Assembly: GCA_944358445.1 (NCBI GenBank) | Contig: CALVRC010000014.1 | Location: forward strand, 1 to 41,224 | DNA length: 41,224 bases | Reading direction: 5' to 3' | Source: an uncultured Bacilli bacterium | Lineage (GTDB): Bacteria; Bacillota_I; Bacilli_A; RF39; UBA660 | Part shown: positions 16,979 to 25,298 of the stretch, piece after piece | How the letters are laid out: each line of letters opens with the position of its first letter | Position numbering within the stretch: the stretch's first letter is position 1 | Translations under genes and position numbers: made by a program | Notes under the pieces: generated by a model | Told to the model about the DNA's origin: nothing | The model's database searches: none | What the model saw: only the letters and a program-made list of their open reading frames with translations

Positions 16979-17945
16979 ATCGAATAATTACCGTTGTTCT
17001 TGTTAGAATATCTTTAATGGTTTGTTTTTTTTCTGTTACAAAAGTTAATAAAAACCCTAATGTTATAATATCTAAAAACAATATTAATTCTCTAGCAAAT
17101 GAAATAATGAATCCTGGTATGTCGCCAGATAATTTTACAACTTTTATGTGCATGAAACTTTTACCAAATGTCGATCCTGTTTTACTTTCAGCAAAGGGAA
17201 AATAAAATAATATAACAACTAAACACACAATATTTTTAGCACATTCTAATGTGTCTATCATTTCTTCAGATAATTCTTTAGTTGGAATTAAGTCTGCTAG
17301 CGCGAAAATTCCATAGCATATTAAACTAATTATCAAAGCATCTATAATAAAAGCAGCAAATCTTTTGATTGGGCTTGCAAATAACATGTTATATTTTTCT
17401 TTCATGACTATTTTGTTTATAACAAATGTATGAGCTACTTTATCATTTAAAGCTTGTTTTTGTGGTGGTAATGCAGATAAAAGAAAACCAATACCTAATG
17501 TTAGAATATTTAATATTTTTGCTGTATTACGACCTAAGGCTTTTGGAAAAGTTACTGGGTTTTCATATTGATCAGTTACTTCAATGTTTAGAATATATTT
17601 TCCGAGTGAACCACGCCATGATGTTCTTTCACAAATACTATTATATAAAATATAAAGTGGAATAAATATTATTAATCCTATATATAAGTTATCTAAAGTA
17701 ATTTTAATTAGATATTTATCAACTGCGATTAAAATAAAATATGTGAAAATTAATGTAAAAAAGATATCAAATAAACCAGCTACTAGTCTTTTAATAAATC
17801 CAGCATACTTTTCATTTTCAATAAAAATCTTTTCATTAGTTTTTTTGAAGAAATCATCTATACCACTAAAGTTATAATGACAATACGGGCATATGGTAGT
17901 AACTTCATTAAGCATACGTCCACATTTTGGGCATCCACGTGTCAT
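16977..17945 (-). CDS. Zinc-ribbon protein with two RDD membrane domains
   Basis: 322 aa. N-terminal zinc ribbon CPKCG...CPYC, then two RDD-family units in tandem: AGFIKRLVAGLFDIFFTLIF...SLGKYILNIEV and ASPIKRFAAFIIDALIISLI...TFGKSFMHIKVV, each starting with the Arg-Asp signature (KRLVAGLFD, KRFAAFIID). Four or more TM segments are visible. RDD proteins are integral membrane proteins whose transport role is mostly unproven. The first codon of the open frame is a GTG (17954); the ATG at 17945 sits 8 bases after GGGGAG and is preferred. Monocistronic. Confidence 0.85.
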   Translation of the reverse strand: MTRGCPKCGRMLNEVTTICPYCHYNFSGIDDFFKKTNEKIFIENEKYAGFIKRLVAGLFDIFFTLIFTYFILIAVDKYLIKITLDNLYIGLIIFIPLYILYNSICERTSWRGSLGKYILNIEVTDQYENPVTFPKALGRNTAKILNILTLGIGFLLSALPPQKQALNDKVAHTFVINKIVMKEKYNMLFASPIKRFAAFIIDALIISLICYGIFALADLIPTKELSEEMIDTLECAKNIVCLVVILFYFPFAESKTGSTFGKSFMHIKVVKLSGDIPGFIISFARELILFLDIITLGFLLTFVTEKKQTIKDILTRTTVIIR

Positions 17946-17994
17946 ATTTCTCACTCCCCTTTATGATAATTATAGCATAGTGACGTGTAAAATA

Positions 17995-18014
17995 AAAACA
18001 CCTTTTGGCGTTTT
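17995..18014 (-). terminator. Terminator of the first muralytic gene
   Basis: Minus-strand AAAACGCC-AAAA-GGTGTTTT with a G-T pair, followed by TTATTTT. Confidence 0.7.
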
Positions 18015-18703
18015 TAAGTAGCTTTAATTTTGTTAATGTAATGATGAATTTTTCCAGCCCATGCTTTACTAGCTGCATATTTTTTATTCATTTGTTCTGG
18101 AGTTGTTAATCCCTTATCATAATAATTTTCTTTTAAATTATTCATGAAGCTATAAATACCATCATCTAAGCTATTAAATTTTTTATATGAAGTTCTATTA
18201 CAACTAGGTCCACCTTTCATACCACCTACATTATAACATTCTCTTACTTGTTTACTACAAGTACCATGATTACATCCTGTTTCATGTAAAACTATGGCAA
18301 CGGCTAAATATGGATCTATTCCCATTTCTACTGAATATTTAGCAAAGCTCATTCCTGTATTTGATAATGTTGATTTTAATGAACGGTTTAATTTTTCAGC
18401 TAATTCATTTAAAGTCATTCCATCATAAACTATTGGTTCAGCTTGAACTTCTGGCTCTTTAGTTTCTTGTACTACTGGTTCAGTAGGAGTTACTGGTTGC
18501 TCAACTACTGGAGTACCTGACTCATCTTCTTTTGTAGCTATAGCTACTTCTTCTATCGTTGCATTTGTGGTTTCTGTCTGTGTCTCTCTTTTATTTTCTG
18601 TTTCTAAGCTTTTTGATGTATTCATACTTATTATATTTGGGAGTAAAAAAGATAATAGTACTCCAAATATAACAACGCCTGTTACTTTTTTAGCTTCACT
18701 CAT
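18014..18703 (-). CDS. Secreted GH73-like muralytic enzyme, paralog 1
   Basis: 229 aa. An N-terminal hydrophobic anchor/signal (VTGVVIFGVLLSFLLPNII) leads to a Thr/Glu/Pro-rich wall-spanning linker, then a lysozyme-like domain from about residue 95. The catalytic Glu is in LAVAIVLHETGC, followed by YNVGGMKG. This matches the GH73/glucosaminidase-like superfamily that cuts peptidoglycan glycan strands. Four Cys (HETGC...C...C...PSC) flank the active site and could form disulfides outside the cell. RBS GGAGAG. A paralog lies 126 bp upstream, with a similar promoter. Confidence 0.83.
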   Translation of the reverse strand: MSEAKKVTGVVIFGVLLSFLLPNIISMNTSKSLETENKRETQTETTNATIEEVAIATKEDESGTPVVEQPVTPTEPVVQETKEPEVQAEPIVYDGMTLNELAEKLNRSLKSTLSNTGMSFAKYSVEMGIDPYLAVAIVLHETGCNHGTCSKQVRECYNVGGMKGGPSCNRTSYKKFNSLDDGIYSFMNNLKENYYDKGLTTPEQMNKKYAASKAWAGKIHHYINKIKAT

Positions 18704-18731
18704 TTACATCTCTCCTACTTTTCTATTATTA

Positions 18732-18760
18732 ATTTTATCATAATAAAAATGTAGCGTCAA
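18732..18760 (-). promoter_or_regulatory. Promoter of muralytic paralog 1
   Basis: Minus-strand TTGACG (18755-18760), 17-bp spacer, TAAAAT (18732-18737). The bases TCAATTTGACGC at the -35 are identical to those of the paralog promoter. Confidence 0.65.
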
Positions 18761-18818
18761 ATTGATGTAAATTTTTAAAAAGCCTTATATTTTAAGCTTG
18801 ACTTTGTCAAAAATAAAA

Positions 18819-18841
18819 GAAGCAAAAAATTATTTTGCTTC
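18819..18841 (-). terminator. Terminator of muralytic paralog 2
   Basis: GAAGCAAAA and TTTTGCTTC, 9-bp stem, followed on the minus strand by TTTTATTTTT. Confidence 0.8.
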
Positions 18842-19660
18842 AATTTCTTTCATATATGCACGAACTTGAGATGCCCAGGTTGTACTTGCTGCATATTTAG
18901 GCCCAATTGTTTCTGGAGTTGTTAATCCTTGAGCATAATAGTTTTTATATAAGTTATTCATGAAAGCTTTAATTCCTTCATCTAAACTTGGGAATGCTTT
19001 ATACGAACCACCATTACAACCAGGGGATCCTTTCATGCCTCCAACATTATTACACTGTTTTAACAAAGTTGAACAATTCCATTTACATCCTGTTTCGTGT
19101 AAAACTATGGCAACGGCTAAATATGGATCTATACCAAGTTCAGTTGCATATTTGGCGAAGCTATCACCTTTTCCAGCCAATGTGGAATTTAATGAACGAT
19201 TTAGTTTTGCAACTAACTCATCGTATGAAAGGCTAGCTCCAGAAGATGCGGTTAATTCTTTTGCTTTAGCATCGGCTATAGCTTTTTCTTTAGCTTTTCT
19301 TTCTTCTTCGGCTTTTCTTCTAGCTTCTTCTTTTCTTTTTCTTTCTAATTCTAATGCTTTTTTACGAGCAATATTTATCTGTCTTAATTCATCGATGTCA
19401 ATTTCAATTTTTAATGAACTAACATCTGCATGTAATTGTTCGTTCATTGGCTCAATTTCTAATTTGTTTAAACTCAAAGGTGCATTTTCTGTCTGTCCAT
19501 TTTCTGAAAGTTTGTTATTTACAATTCTATTTTCATTCATGAATGACAGTTTTAATGATTTTAGGGTCTGTGCCCTTGCAATAGTAGGTTGCCAAAAAGC
19601 TGATACTATCACTAACATGATTATGGCCAAATTGGCCTTAATCGATTGGTTTGTTTTCAT
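18830..19660 (-). CDS. Secreted GH73-like muralytic enzyme, paralog 2
   Basis: 276 aa. Signal peptide (LAIIMLVIVSAFWQPTIARA), then an acidic segment, a long charged coiled coil (about 105-145, RKKALELERKRKEEARRKAEEERK-like) and the same catalytic domain as the neighbour: LGIDPYLAVAIVLHETGC, NNVGGMKG, SLDEGIKAFMNNLYKNYY, LTTPE. The four-Cys pattern is kept. The coiled coil replaces the Pro/Thr linker of paralog 1, so the two probably sit differently in the wall. ATG at 19660 follows AGGAGAGG; the GTG two codons upstream is not used. Confidence 0.83.
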   Translation of the reverse strand: MKTNQSIKANLAIIMLVIVSAFWQPTIARAQTLKSLKLSFMNENRIVNNKLSENGQTENAPLSLNKLEIEPMNEQLHADVSSLKIEIDIDELRQINIARKKALELERKRKEEARRKAEEERKAKEKAIADAKAKELTASSGASLSYDELVAKLNRSLNSTLAGKGDSFAKYATELGIDPYLAVAIVLHETGCKWNCSTLLKQCNNVGGMKGSPGCNGGSYKAFPSLDEGIKAFMNNLYKNYYAQGLTTPETIGPKYAASTTWASQVRAYMKEIEAK

Positions 19661-19703
19661 TTTCACCCTCTCCTGTTACTTGCAAAATCAGAAAACAGGC
19701 CTT

Positions 19704-19752
19704 ATTCTAGCACATTTAAATACATGCGTCAAATTGAGTCGAATTTTGTCGA
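19704..19752 (-). promoter_or_regulatory. Promoter and tandem 10-bp repeats, muralytic paralog 2
   Basis: Minus-strand TTGACG (19727-19732), 17-bp spacer, TAGAAT (19704-19709). Upstream and including the -35 are three tandem 10-mers: TCGACAAAAT, TCGACTCAAT, then TTGACGCATG. Repeats on one helical turn are what an OmpR-type regulator would bind. Paralog 1 has a shorter version, TTACATCAAT then TTGACG. Confidence 0.55.
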
Positions 19753-19766
19753 TTCATTTTTAAGGG

Positions 19767-19793
19767 GTTTACCCTTTATTTATAAGGGTAAAC
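19767..19793. other. Hairpin GTTTACCCTT / AAGGGTAAAC
   Basis: Ten perfect base pairs with a 7-base loop, between the double-HTH gene and muralytic paralog 2. No T-run follows on either strand, so it is a poor terminator. It may be an operator or an end of the upstream gene's transcript. Confidence 0.45.
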
Positions 19794-19853
19794 TCTCCTC
19801 ACTATTATTATATGTTTGAAAGGATGAATTTTATACAAAATTTAGTGATTTTT

Positions 19854-20303
19854 TTAATTTAAGTATTTTTTATCTGTTTTTCCCAGCACCCAGTCAACTG
19901 AACAATTACTGATTTGGCACAAACTAATTAAAATATCACTTTGAATTAATACTTCTCCTCTTTCATAGCTTGCTAATGAAGAGAAAGCTGTATTTAATTC
20001 GTTACCTAGTTCTCTTAATGATAGTCCTAATTCTTTTCTTATTTCTTTTAGTCTTTTTCCGATGGAGATTAAATCAATGTTTTGGTTTGGGCTGATATAT
20101 ATTTTTTTGTTTGTTAAATAAAATATATAGTCAATGTTTATTTTATAGAAATTAGATAGTTCTAATATTCTTTTGGTTGGAATTGGTATTTTATTATGTT
20201 CCCACTGAGAATATGTAGATTTATGGATATTTAAAGCTTGTGCAACATCTTTTGATTTTAGGTTATTACATTCTCTTAATTCTTCTAATCTTGTTCCATT
20301 CAT
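19854..20303 (-). CDS. Regulator with two Xre-type HTH domains
   Basis: 149 aa made of two HTH_3 domains in tandem: residues about 3-60 (LEELRECNNLKSKDVAQALNIHKSTYSQWEHNK) and 78-140 (GKRLKEIRKELGLSLRELGNELNTAFSSLASYERGE). Each carries the YSQWE/YERGE recognition signature. No sensor or protease domain is present. ATG at 20303 is preceded by AAGGTGG; the open frame extends to a GTG at 20312. It is divergent from the exported-protein gene at 20415, whose promoter lies in the shared gap, so it may regulate that gene. Confidence 0.85.
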   Translation of the reverse strand: MNGTRLEELRECNNLKSKDVAQALNIHKSTYSQWEHNKIPIPTKRILELSNFYKINIDYIFYLTNKKIYISPNQNIDLISIGKRLKEIRKELGLSLRELGNELNTAFSSLASYERGEVLIQSDILISLCQISNCSVDWVLGKTDKKYLN

Positions 20304-20359
20304 TTTTACCACCTTATATAGATATATTGTCCCATTTAACGGTGGTGTATTTATTTTTG

Positions 20360-20389
20360 TTTACTAATAACGCACAAATATGGTATACT
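20360..20389 (+). promoter_or_regulatory. Promoter of the frameshifted exported-protein gene
   Basis: TTTACT (20360-20365), 18-bp spacer, TATACT (20384-20389), about 25 bp before the start codon. Confidence 0.5.
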
Positions 20390-20414
20390 AAGAATATAGA
20401 AGGAGTGCATATAA

Positions 20415-21307
20415 ATGAGGAAAAGGTGGACGAGAAAGGCTAAAAATAAAGGGAACAAACAAATTATTATGTGTTCCTTAATTGGATTAATGTTTTTAAT
20501 GGTATGTGGTTATGCTGCTTTTAGCACTAGTTTGAGTTTGAAAGCTAAAGGAAATATAGTAAAGAAAAAGACTGCTTCTGAAATTTTATTAGAAAGTGTC
20601 GTTGATCAAGGTGATGGGCTTTATAAAGATATTTATGAAGATGAAAGATATTTTTATAAAGGAGCAAAGCCTAATAATTATATAACATTTAATGATGAAT
20701 CTTGGAGAATACTTTCAGTAGAAGCAGACGGTACTATAAAAATAATAAAAAGTGAAAGTATTGGGGATATGGAGTGGGATGAAAAATGTGGTCTTAGAAC
20801 TATTCCTAATTGGAGCACACCAGCAACTTTAAATACATATTTAAATACTGAATATTTAAACTCATTTTCAGATTTAGATATAATAGTAGATGGTACTTTT
20901 TCGATTGGAAAAGCTATTTCAAGTAAAAATTTAGATTTAACAATTTCTAATGAAAAAAATCTATTTGGAAAGGAAAAATAGGATTAATTACCATTAGTGA
21001 ATATTTGAGATCAAATTCAAAAATTCAAAACTTTGAAAATTGGGAATCATATAATATATATAGGACTTATTGTAAAGAAACAAGTTGGATTTACAGTTTA
21101 ATTCCTTCTAATGGTTATATTTCTACTTTATCTCCTGCAAATGAAGGAAATATATATTCTATATATGAAGATACGGCTTCAATAAGCTATTATTCTGCTA
21201 GTGGAAAAGGAAGTTATGTATTTCCTGTCCTTTATCTTTCGTCAGATATTACTTTATCAGGAACAGGTTCAAGCGTTGACCCATATATTATTACTATTAC
21301 AAATTAA
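20415..21307 (+). pseudogene. Exported surface protein gene with a -1 frameshift
   Basis: Two frames together encode one protein of about 297 aa. Part 1 (20415-20981) has a hydrophobic export segment and the YAAFSTSLSLKAKGNI motif seen in families of small secreted proteins of gut Firmicutes, then NNYITFNDESWRILSVEADGTIKII. Part 2 ends in VLYLSSDITLSGTGSSVDPYIITITN. The frames join at A7 (20953-20959): shifting back one base gives IWKGKIGLITISEYLRSNS, continuous with part 2. A AAA AAT is also a legal -1 slippery heptamer, so slippage is possible; one lost A is simpler. RBS AGAAGGAG, terminator right after. Confidence 0.75.
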
Positions 21308-21310
21308 AAG

Positions 21311-21336
21311 ACTTAGAATGTTTTTCTAAGTTTTTT
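21311..21336 (+). terminator. Terminator of the exported-protein gene
   Basis: ACTTAGAA (21311-21318) / TTCTAAGT (21324-21331), then TTTTTCC. Confidence 0.8.
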
Positions 21337-21424
21337 CCATATTAACGTGAGAGATAACCTCTCAATGTCCAATACTTTGCCAAGCTAATTTATTTGTTAT
21401 ATACTATTGCTATGAGGTGATTTT

Positions 21425-21595
21425 ATGAGGTTACAAGTAAAAAATTTAAAACAAGTAGCTATTTTTGACGTTAAGAAAAATATGGAATGGCTAATGAGAC
21501 AAGAAAAAAAAATTAGTAAAAATAATTCATGTAATAGCAAGAAAACATATAGGTTAAAAATGCAGATGATATTTGATGCTTTAAATAAAAAATGA
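21425..21595 (+). CDS. Small basic protein, unknown
   Basis: 56-codon frame (MRLQVKNLKQ start, FDALNKK end) behind GAGGTG seven bases before the ATG, with a TATACT 20-25 bases upstream. The product is Lys/Asn/Gln-rich and soluble, with no recognised domain. It runs convergently into the sortase gene, the stops being one base apart. The RBS and promoter support it as a real gene, but composition alone would not. A TGAGAG-ATAAC-CTCTCA inverted repeat (21347-21363) lies upstream. Confidence 0.5.
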   Translation: MRLQVKNLKQVAIFDVKKNMEWLMRQEKKISKNNSCNSKKTYRLKMQMIFDALNKK

Positions 21596-21596
21596 A

Positions 21597-22217
21597 TTAT
21601 TTTACACTTTCTAAGTAAGCAATATATATTGTTTGTTTGGTGTTATCATTTTTTGTACAAGTAATCATAGTTAATGTTTGTTTATTAGTGTCTCTATATA
21701 TAGTAACATTACCATCTTTTGTTTCGTTATAGATGTTATCTATTTTATATGTGTATAAATGACCATTATATTCTACTTTGGCTATGTCACCAACTTTTAA
21801 TTGATATAAATTTTTAAAGTAAGCTATTCTTGTAACACCTGAATGTGCGACTAAAATAACGTTTCCATTTTTTTCATCTGGATAATTTGATGGAGATAGG
21901 AAGGTTAAATTTTCACTGACATTGTTGTGTTCATTATTTTTATCAAAAAATCCTTGTTGTAAGTTTATTTTGTCAATTGTTAAAATTCCTAAATATCCAT
22001 TAGGGTTTGGGGTTGGAACATAAGGTTCTTCTTCTGTTTCTTCTATATTTTGAGGAGTATTATCATGATTATTTTTTTCATTATATAGTGATATGCTTAC
22101 TTTTTGATAGGCTCTATCTTTTTTTCCTTTTAAATAGTCAGCTGATATTATAAGTAGACCACCAATAATGGCTATAAAAGCAATGATTACAATGGTTCTA
22201 TTACTTAATTTTGACAT
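21597..22217 (-). CDS. Sortase-family transpeptidase, atypical active site
   Basis: 206 aa with an N-terminal membrane anchor (IVIIAFIAIIGGLLIISA), a linker and a sortase beta-barrel from about residue 74 (YLGILTIDKI). Catalytic His125 is in ILVAHSG and Cys187 in TLTMITC. The third catalytic residue, Arg, should follow Cys by about 8-10 residues before the IFVA-like strand; here that place reads KQTIYIA, with Gln195. Sortases normally join LPXTG-type proteins to the wall or polymerise pilins. No LPXTG-type tail occurs in any protein of this window. RBS AGGAGG. Divergent from clpB. Confidence 0.85.
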   Translation of the reverse strand: MSKLSNRTIVIIAFIAIIGGLLIISADYLKGKKDRAYQKVSISLYNEKNNHDNTPQNIEETEEEPYVPTPNPNGYLGILTIDKINLQQGFFDKNNEHNNVSENLTFLSPSNYPDEKNGNVILVAHSGVTRIAYFKNLYQLKVGDIAKVEYNGHLYTYKIDNIYNETKDGNVTIYRDTNKQTLTMITCTKNDNTKQTIYIAYLESVK

Positions 22218-22244
22218 GATTTTTTCCTCCTTTTTTACTCTTAA

Positions 22245-22273
22245 AGTATAGCATAAATGTTATTTATTGTCTA
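22245..22273 (-). promoter_or_regulatory. Sortase promoter
   Basis: Minus-strand TAGACA (22268-22273), 17-bp spacer, TATACT (22245-22250). CIRCE begins four bases upstream, so HrcA could affect this promoter too. Confidence 0.5.
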
Positions 22274-22276
22274 TTT

Positions 22277-22303
22277 TTAGCACTCTTGCTTGACAAGTGC
22301 TAA
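22277..22303. promoter_or_regulatory. CIRCE operator (HrcA site)
   Basis: TTAGCACTC, nine bases, AAGTGCTAA: the CIRCE consensus TTAGCACTC-N9-GAGTGCTAA with one mismatch. This is the binding site of the heat-shock repressor HrcA. Confidence 0.92.
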
Positions 22304-22318
22304 AGAGGGTGATATAGT
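22290..22318 (+). promoter_or_regulatory. clpB promoter inside CIRCE
   Basis: Consensus -35 TTGACA (22290-22295), 17-bp spacer, TATAGT (22313-22318). The -35 lies within the CIRCE loop and right arm, so bound HrcA would block RNA polymerase. Confidence 0.85.
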
Positions 22319-22368
22319 TATAATGTATCTCTTTGGAGATTAATTTTAAAGTAAAGGAGGTTATAGAT

Positions 22369-24480
22369 ATGAATCAAGAACAAGCTTATCAAGAGAGTTT
22401 ACAAAATGTTTTAGAGAAATATGGTAGAGATATTACTGAAGCTGTTAAAGATGGCAAAGTTGATCCAGTTATTGGTCGTGATGATGAAATCAGAAGTATT
22501 ACTCGTATTTTGTCTCGTAAGACTAAGAATAATCCGGTTTTAATTGGTGAACCTGGTGTTGGTAAAACAGCGATTGTTGAAGGTTTAGCCCAAAGAATTA
22601 TTAAAGGAGATGTACCTAATAGTTTAAAAGACAAGCGTATTTGGGAACTTGATATGGGCTCTTTAATTGCTGGAGCTAAATATCGTGGTGAGTTTGAAGA
22701 TAGATTAAAAGCCGTATTAAAAGAAGTTAAAGATTCTGATGGTGAAATAATTATGTTTATCGATGAGATTCACATGATTGTTGGTGCGGGAGCTTTGGAA
22801 GGTGCTATGGATGCTGGAAATATGCTTAAACCTATGCTTGCTCGTGGGGAGATTCACTGCATTGGAGCAACTACTTTAAATGAGTACCGTAAATATATTG
22901 AAAAAGATGGAGCTTTGGAAAGACGTTTTCAAAAGGTATTAGTTTCTGAACCTACAGTACTTGATACTATTACAATTTTACGTGGTTTGAAATCTCGTTT
23001 TGAGGTTTATCATGGAGTTACAATTAAAGATAGAGCACTTGTGGCGGCGGCTAATTTATCTGATAGATATATTACCGATAGATTTTTGCCTGACAAAGCT
23101 ATTGATTTAGTTGATGAAGCATGTGCAACTATTAAGGTTCAGTTAGAGTCGGTTCCTACTTCTTTAGACACATTAACCAGAAAAATTATGCAATTGGAGG
23201 TTGAAAAGCAAGCTTTAAAGAAGGAGAAAGATGAATTTTCTAAAAATAGAATTAAAGAGATTGATGATAAATTAGTTGATTTGAAAGCGAAAGAAAAAGA
23301 GTTAAGGGATGCATGGGAACATGAAAAGGAAATTAATTCAGCTATTAATCATAAGAAAGAGGAAATTGAAAACGCGAATAGAGATTTGGAATATGCGGAA
23401 TCTAAATATGATTTGGAAACGGCGGCTAGACTTCGCCATGGTGTAATTCCGGCTTTAGAAAAAGAACTTGAGAATTTAAAGAAAAATAATAAGAATTCAA
23501 TTTTAAGTGATGTTGTTGATGATGAATCTATTGCGGCTATTATTGCTAAATGGACAAATATTCCTGTTAGTAAACTTGCCAGCACAGAGAAGGAAAAATT
23601 ACTTCATTTGGAAGATAATTTAAAAAAGAGAGTTAAGGGACAAGATAAAGCTCTTCATTTAGTAAGTGAAGCTATTATTAGAGCACGTGCTGGTATTAAA
23701 GATCCTAATAGACCGATTGGTTCATTTATCTTTTTAGGTCCGACTGGTGTTGGTAAAACCGAGGTTGCTAAGTCACTTGCTTATGAACTTTTTGATGATG
23801 AAAGACATATGGTTAGAATTGACATGAGTGAATATATGGAGCCACATTCTGTAGCAAGGCTTATTGGGTCTCCTCCAGGATATGTTGGATATGATGATGG
23901 TGGACAGTTAACAGAAGCAGTTAGAAGAAACCCATATAGCATTGTTTTATTTGATGAAATCGAAAAAGCTCATAAGGATGTGTTTAATATTTTACTTCAA
24001 ATACTTGATGACGGTAGAATTACTGATTCGCAAGGTAGAACGGTTGATTTTAAAAATACAATTATTATTATGACTTCTAATTTAGGAAGTGATTATATAT
24101 TAGAAGGTCATAGTGATAGTGATGAAATGGTGATGAGTGAACTTAGAAGAGCCTTTAAACCCGAATTTATTAACCGTATTGATGAGATAATTGTATTTAA
24201 TTCTTTATCTAAAGATGTTATACATCAAATTTTGGATAAAATTATATATGAGATTGAATATAGATTACGCGATAAGAAATTAAAGATTAATATTACAGAT
24301 AAGGCTAAAGAATATATTATTGAACATTCTTATGATGAAAAATATGGTGCGAGACCTATTAAAAGATATGTAAGTAGAAATATTGAAACTTTGCTTGCAA
24401 AAGCTATTATTAATGAAGATGTAAAATTTAACTCAACAGTTACTATTGATGTAAAAAATGATGAATTTATAATAAAATAA
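22369..24480 (+). CDS. clpB: ClpB-type AAA+ disaggregase lacking the N-domain
   Basis: Hexameric ATPase that threads aggregated proteins, working with DnaK. 703 aa: D1 with Walker A GEPGVGKT (60-67), the [14 protein letters not shown] pore loop, a ClpB-type coiled-coil middle domain (about 265-400), and D2 with GPTGVGKTE, the [11 protein letters not shown] pore loop and a ClpB-like C-terminus. The ~150-aa N-terminal Clp_N domain is absent; the protein starts at the linker before D1. ClpB is normally ~860 aa. No ClpP-binding IGF/L loop was seen. ATG 22369 is chosen for AAAGGAGG eight bases upstream. CIRCE control fits a heat-shock role. Confidence 0.92.
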   Translation: MNQEQAYQESLQNVLEKYGRDITEAVKDGKVDPVIGRDDEIRSITRILSRKTKNNPVLIGEPGVGKTAIVEGLAQRIIKGDVPNSLKDKRIWELDMGSLIAGAKYRGEFEDRLKAVLKEVKDSDGEIIMFIDEIHMIVGAGALEGAMDAGNMLKPMLARGEIHCIGATTLNEYRKYIEKDGALERRFQKVLVSEPTVLDTITILRGLKSRFEVYHGVTIKDRALVAAANLSDRYITDRFLPDKAIDLVDEACATIKVQLESVPTSLDTLTRKIMQLEVEKQALKKEKDEFSKNRIKEIDDKLVDLKAKEKELRDAWEHEKEINSAINHKKEEIENANRDLEYAESKYDLETAARLRHGVIPALEKELENLKKNNKNSILSDVVDDESIAAIIAKWTNIPVSKLASTEKEKLLHLEDNLKKRVKGQDKALHLVSEAIIRARAGIKDPNRPIGSFIFLGPTGVGKTEVAKSLAYELFDDERHMVRIDMSEYMEPHSVARLIGSPPGYVGYDDGGQLTEAVRRNPYSIVLFDEIEKAHKDVFNILLQILDDGRITDSQGRTVDFKNTIIIMTSNLGSDYILEGHSDSDEMVMSELRRAFKPEFINRIDEIIVFNSLSKDVIHQILDKIIYEIEYRLRDKKLKINITDKAKEYIIEHSYDEKYGARPIKRYVSRNIETLLAKAIINEDVKFNSTVTIDVKNDEFIIK

Positions 24481-24500
24481 GGTTTTTGAGACCTTATTTT
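24474..24500. terminator. Bidirectional terminator between clpB and the Tim44-like operon
   Basis: AAAATAAGGT (24474-24483) and ACCTTATTTT (24491-24500) form a 10-bp stem with T-runs on both strands. Confidence 0.85.
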
Positions 24501-25260
24501 ATTTTTCAATGAAATATTTAAATTTTTTTCTTTTCATATGACTAGATGTAATTAGTTTTTCTGATAATATCCAATCATATTTTTCCCCTATAATTACTGA
24601 GTTACAATATTCACAGGTAGTAGAGTTTGTATTTTTTAAAGTGGCACCACAGTTTGGACATTTATTTTGTTTACCTATTCCTTTCATAAATGTCATTCGG
24701 TAATTATGAACTACTTTTTTTCTTTTGCTTCCTCTGATTATTTTACCAGTTTTATTTATTTTATAGTCAAAACATTCTATTTTCATAAATACTGTTAAAG
24801 ATACTGTTTCTTTTTTTATTTCCATTCCCACTATATTAAAATATATTAGCTTAAAATCTTTGGTTATTTTTTTTATATGTTTTCTTTTCAAGACTTCTAA
24901 TTGTTTTTTATAAAGATTGTATAGTTCATCTGTGGCATAGTTCCTTAAGTTTTGAATATTAAAATCATTTAAGGATGTTTGTACCTGTTTATATATTTCA
25001 AATGTTTTTTGCTGAAATTTTAATTCATTAAAATCTGGAATGACTTTTAATATTTCATTTATATTATATGGAATATATTTTCTTGGAACAAATGGTAAAT
25101 GATTTGATTTTTTAGTATAAAAATCAACACCTTTTATTTTTGCTATTAAATACTTTATGATAGGAATTACAATATAAATTATTATAATCAGTATAAAAGC
25201 TATATAAAATGGTAATAGTTTTAAATTAATTTTTTCTACTTGATAAAACATTATTTTCAT
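24499..25260 (-). CDS. Tim44-like zinc-ribbon membrane protein C
   Basis: 253 aa, last gene of the SPFH operon. One N-terminal TM segment (LLPFYIAFILIIIIYIVIPII) leads to a domain like the Tim44/MRPL45 fold (VIPDFNELKFQQKTFEIYKQVQTSLNDFN...), then a C-terminal zinc ribbon (KCPNCGATLKNTNSTTCEYCNSVI) and YDWILSEK. It is a paralog of the two genes upstream. An incomplete terminator precedes it, so it is probably made at a lower level. Function unknown; a membrane-envelope or quality-control role is inferred from the operon. Confidence 0.82.
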   Translation of the reverse strand: MKIMFYQVEKINLKLLPFYIAFILIIIIYIVIPIIKYLIAKIKGVDFYTKKSNHLPFVPRKYIPYNINEILKVIPDFNELKFQQKTFEIYKQVQTSLNDFNIQNLRNYATDELYNLYKKQLEVLKRKHIKKITKDFKLIYFNIVGMEIKKETVSLTVFMKIECFDYKINKTGKIIRGSKRKKVVHNYRMTFMKGIGKQNKCPNCGATLKNTNSTTCEYCNSVIIGEKYDWILSEKLITSSHMKRKKFKYFIEK

Positions 25261-25275
25261 ATAATATTCCTTTAA

Positions 25276-25298
25276 AAGGAAGCATTTTGAGCTTCCTT
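25276..25298 (-). terminator. Weak internal terminator in the SPFH operon
   Basis: AAGGAAGC (25276-25283) / GCTTCCTT (25291-25298), then only TTTTAAAGG on the minus strand. It probably attenuates transcription into the last gene. Confidence 0.55.

Noticed and set aside
18960..19763. 267-codon open frame on the plus strand
   Set aside because: It is antisense to the second muralytic gene, whose signal peptide, catalytic motif, promoter and RBS are clear. The plus frame has no RBS or domain.
21005..21307. Separate gene starting at TTG 21005
   Set aside because: No RBS, and its frame continues upstream as IWKGKIGLITISEY, which completes the preceding gene; treated as one frameshifted gene.
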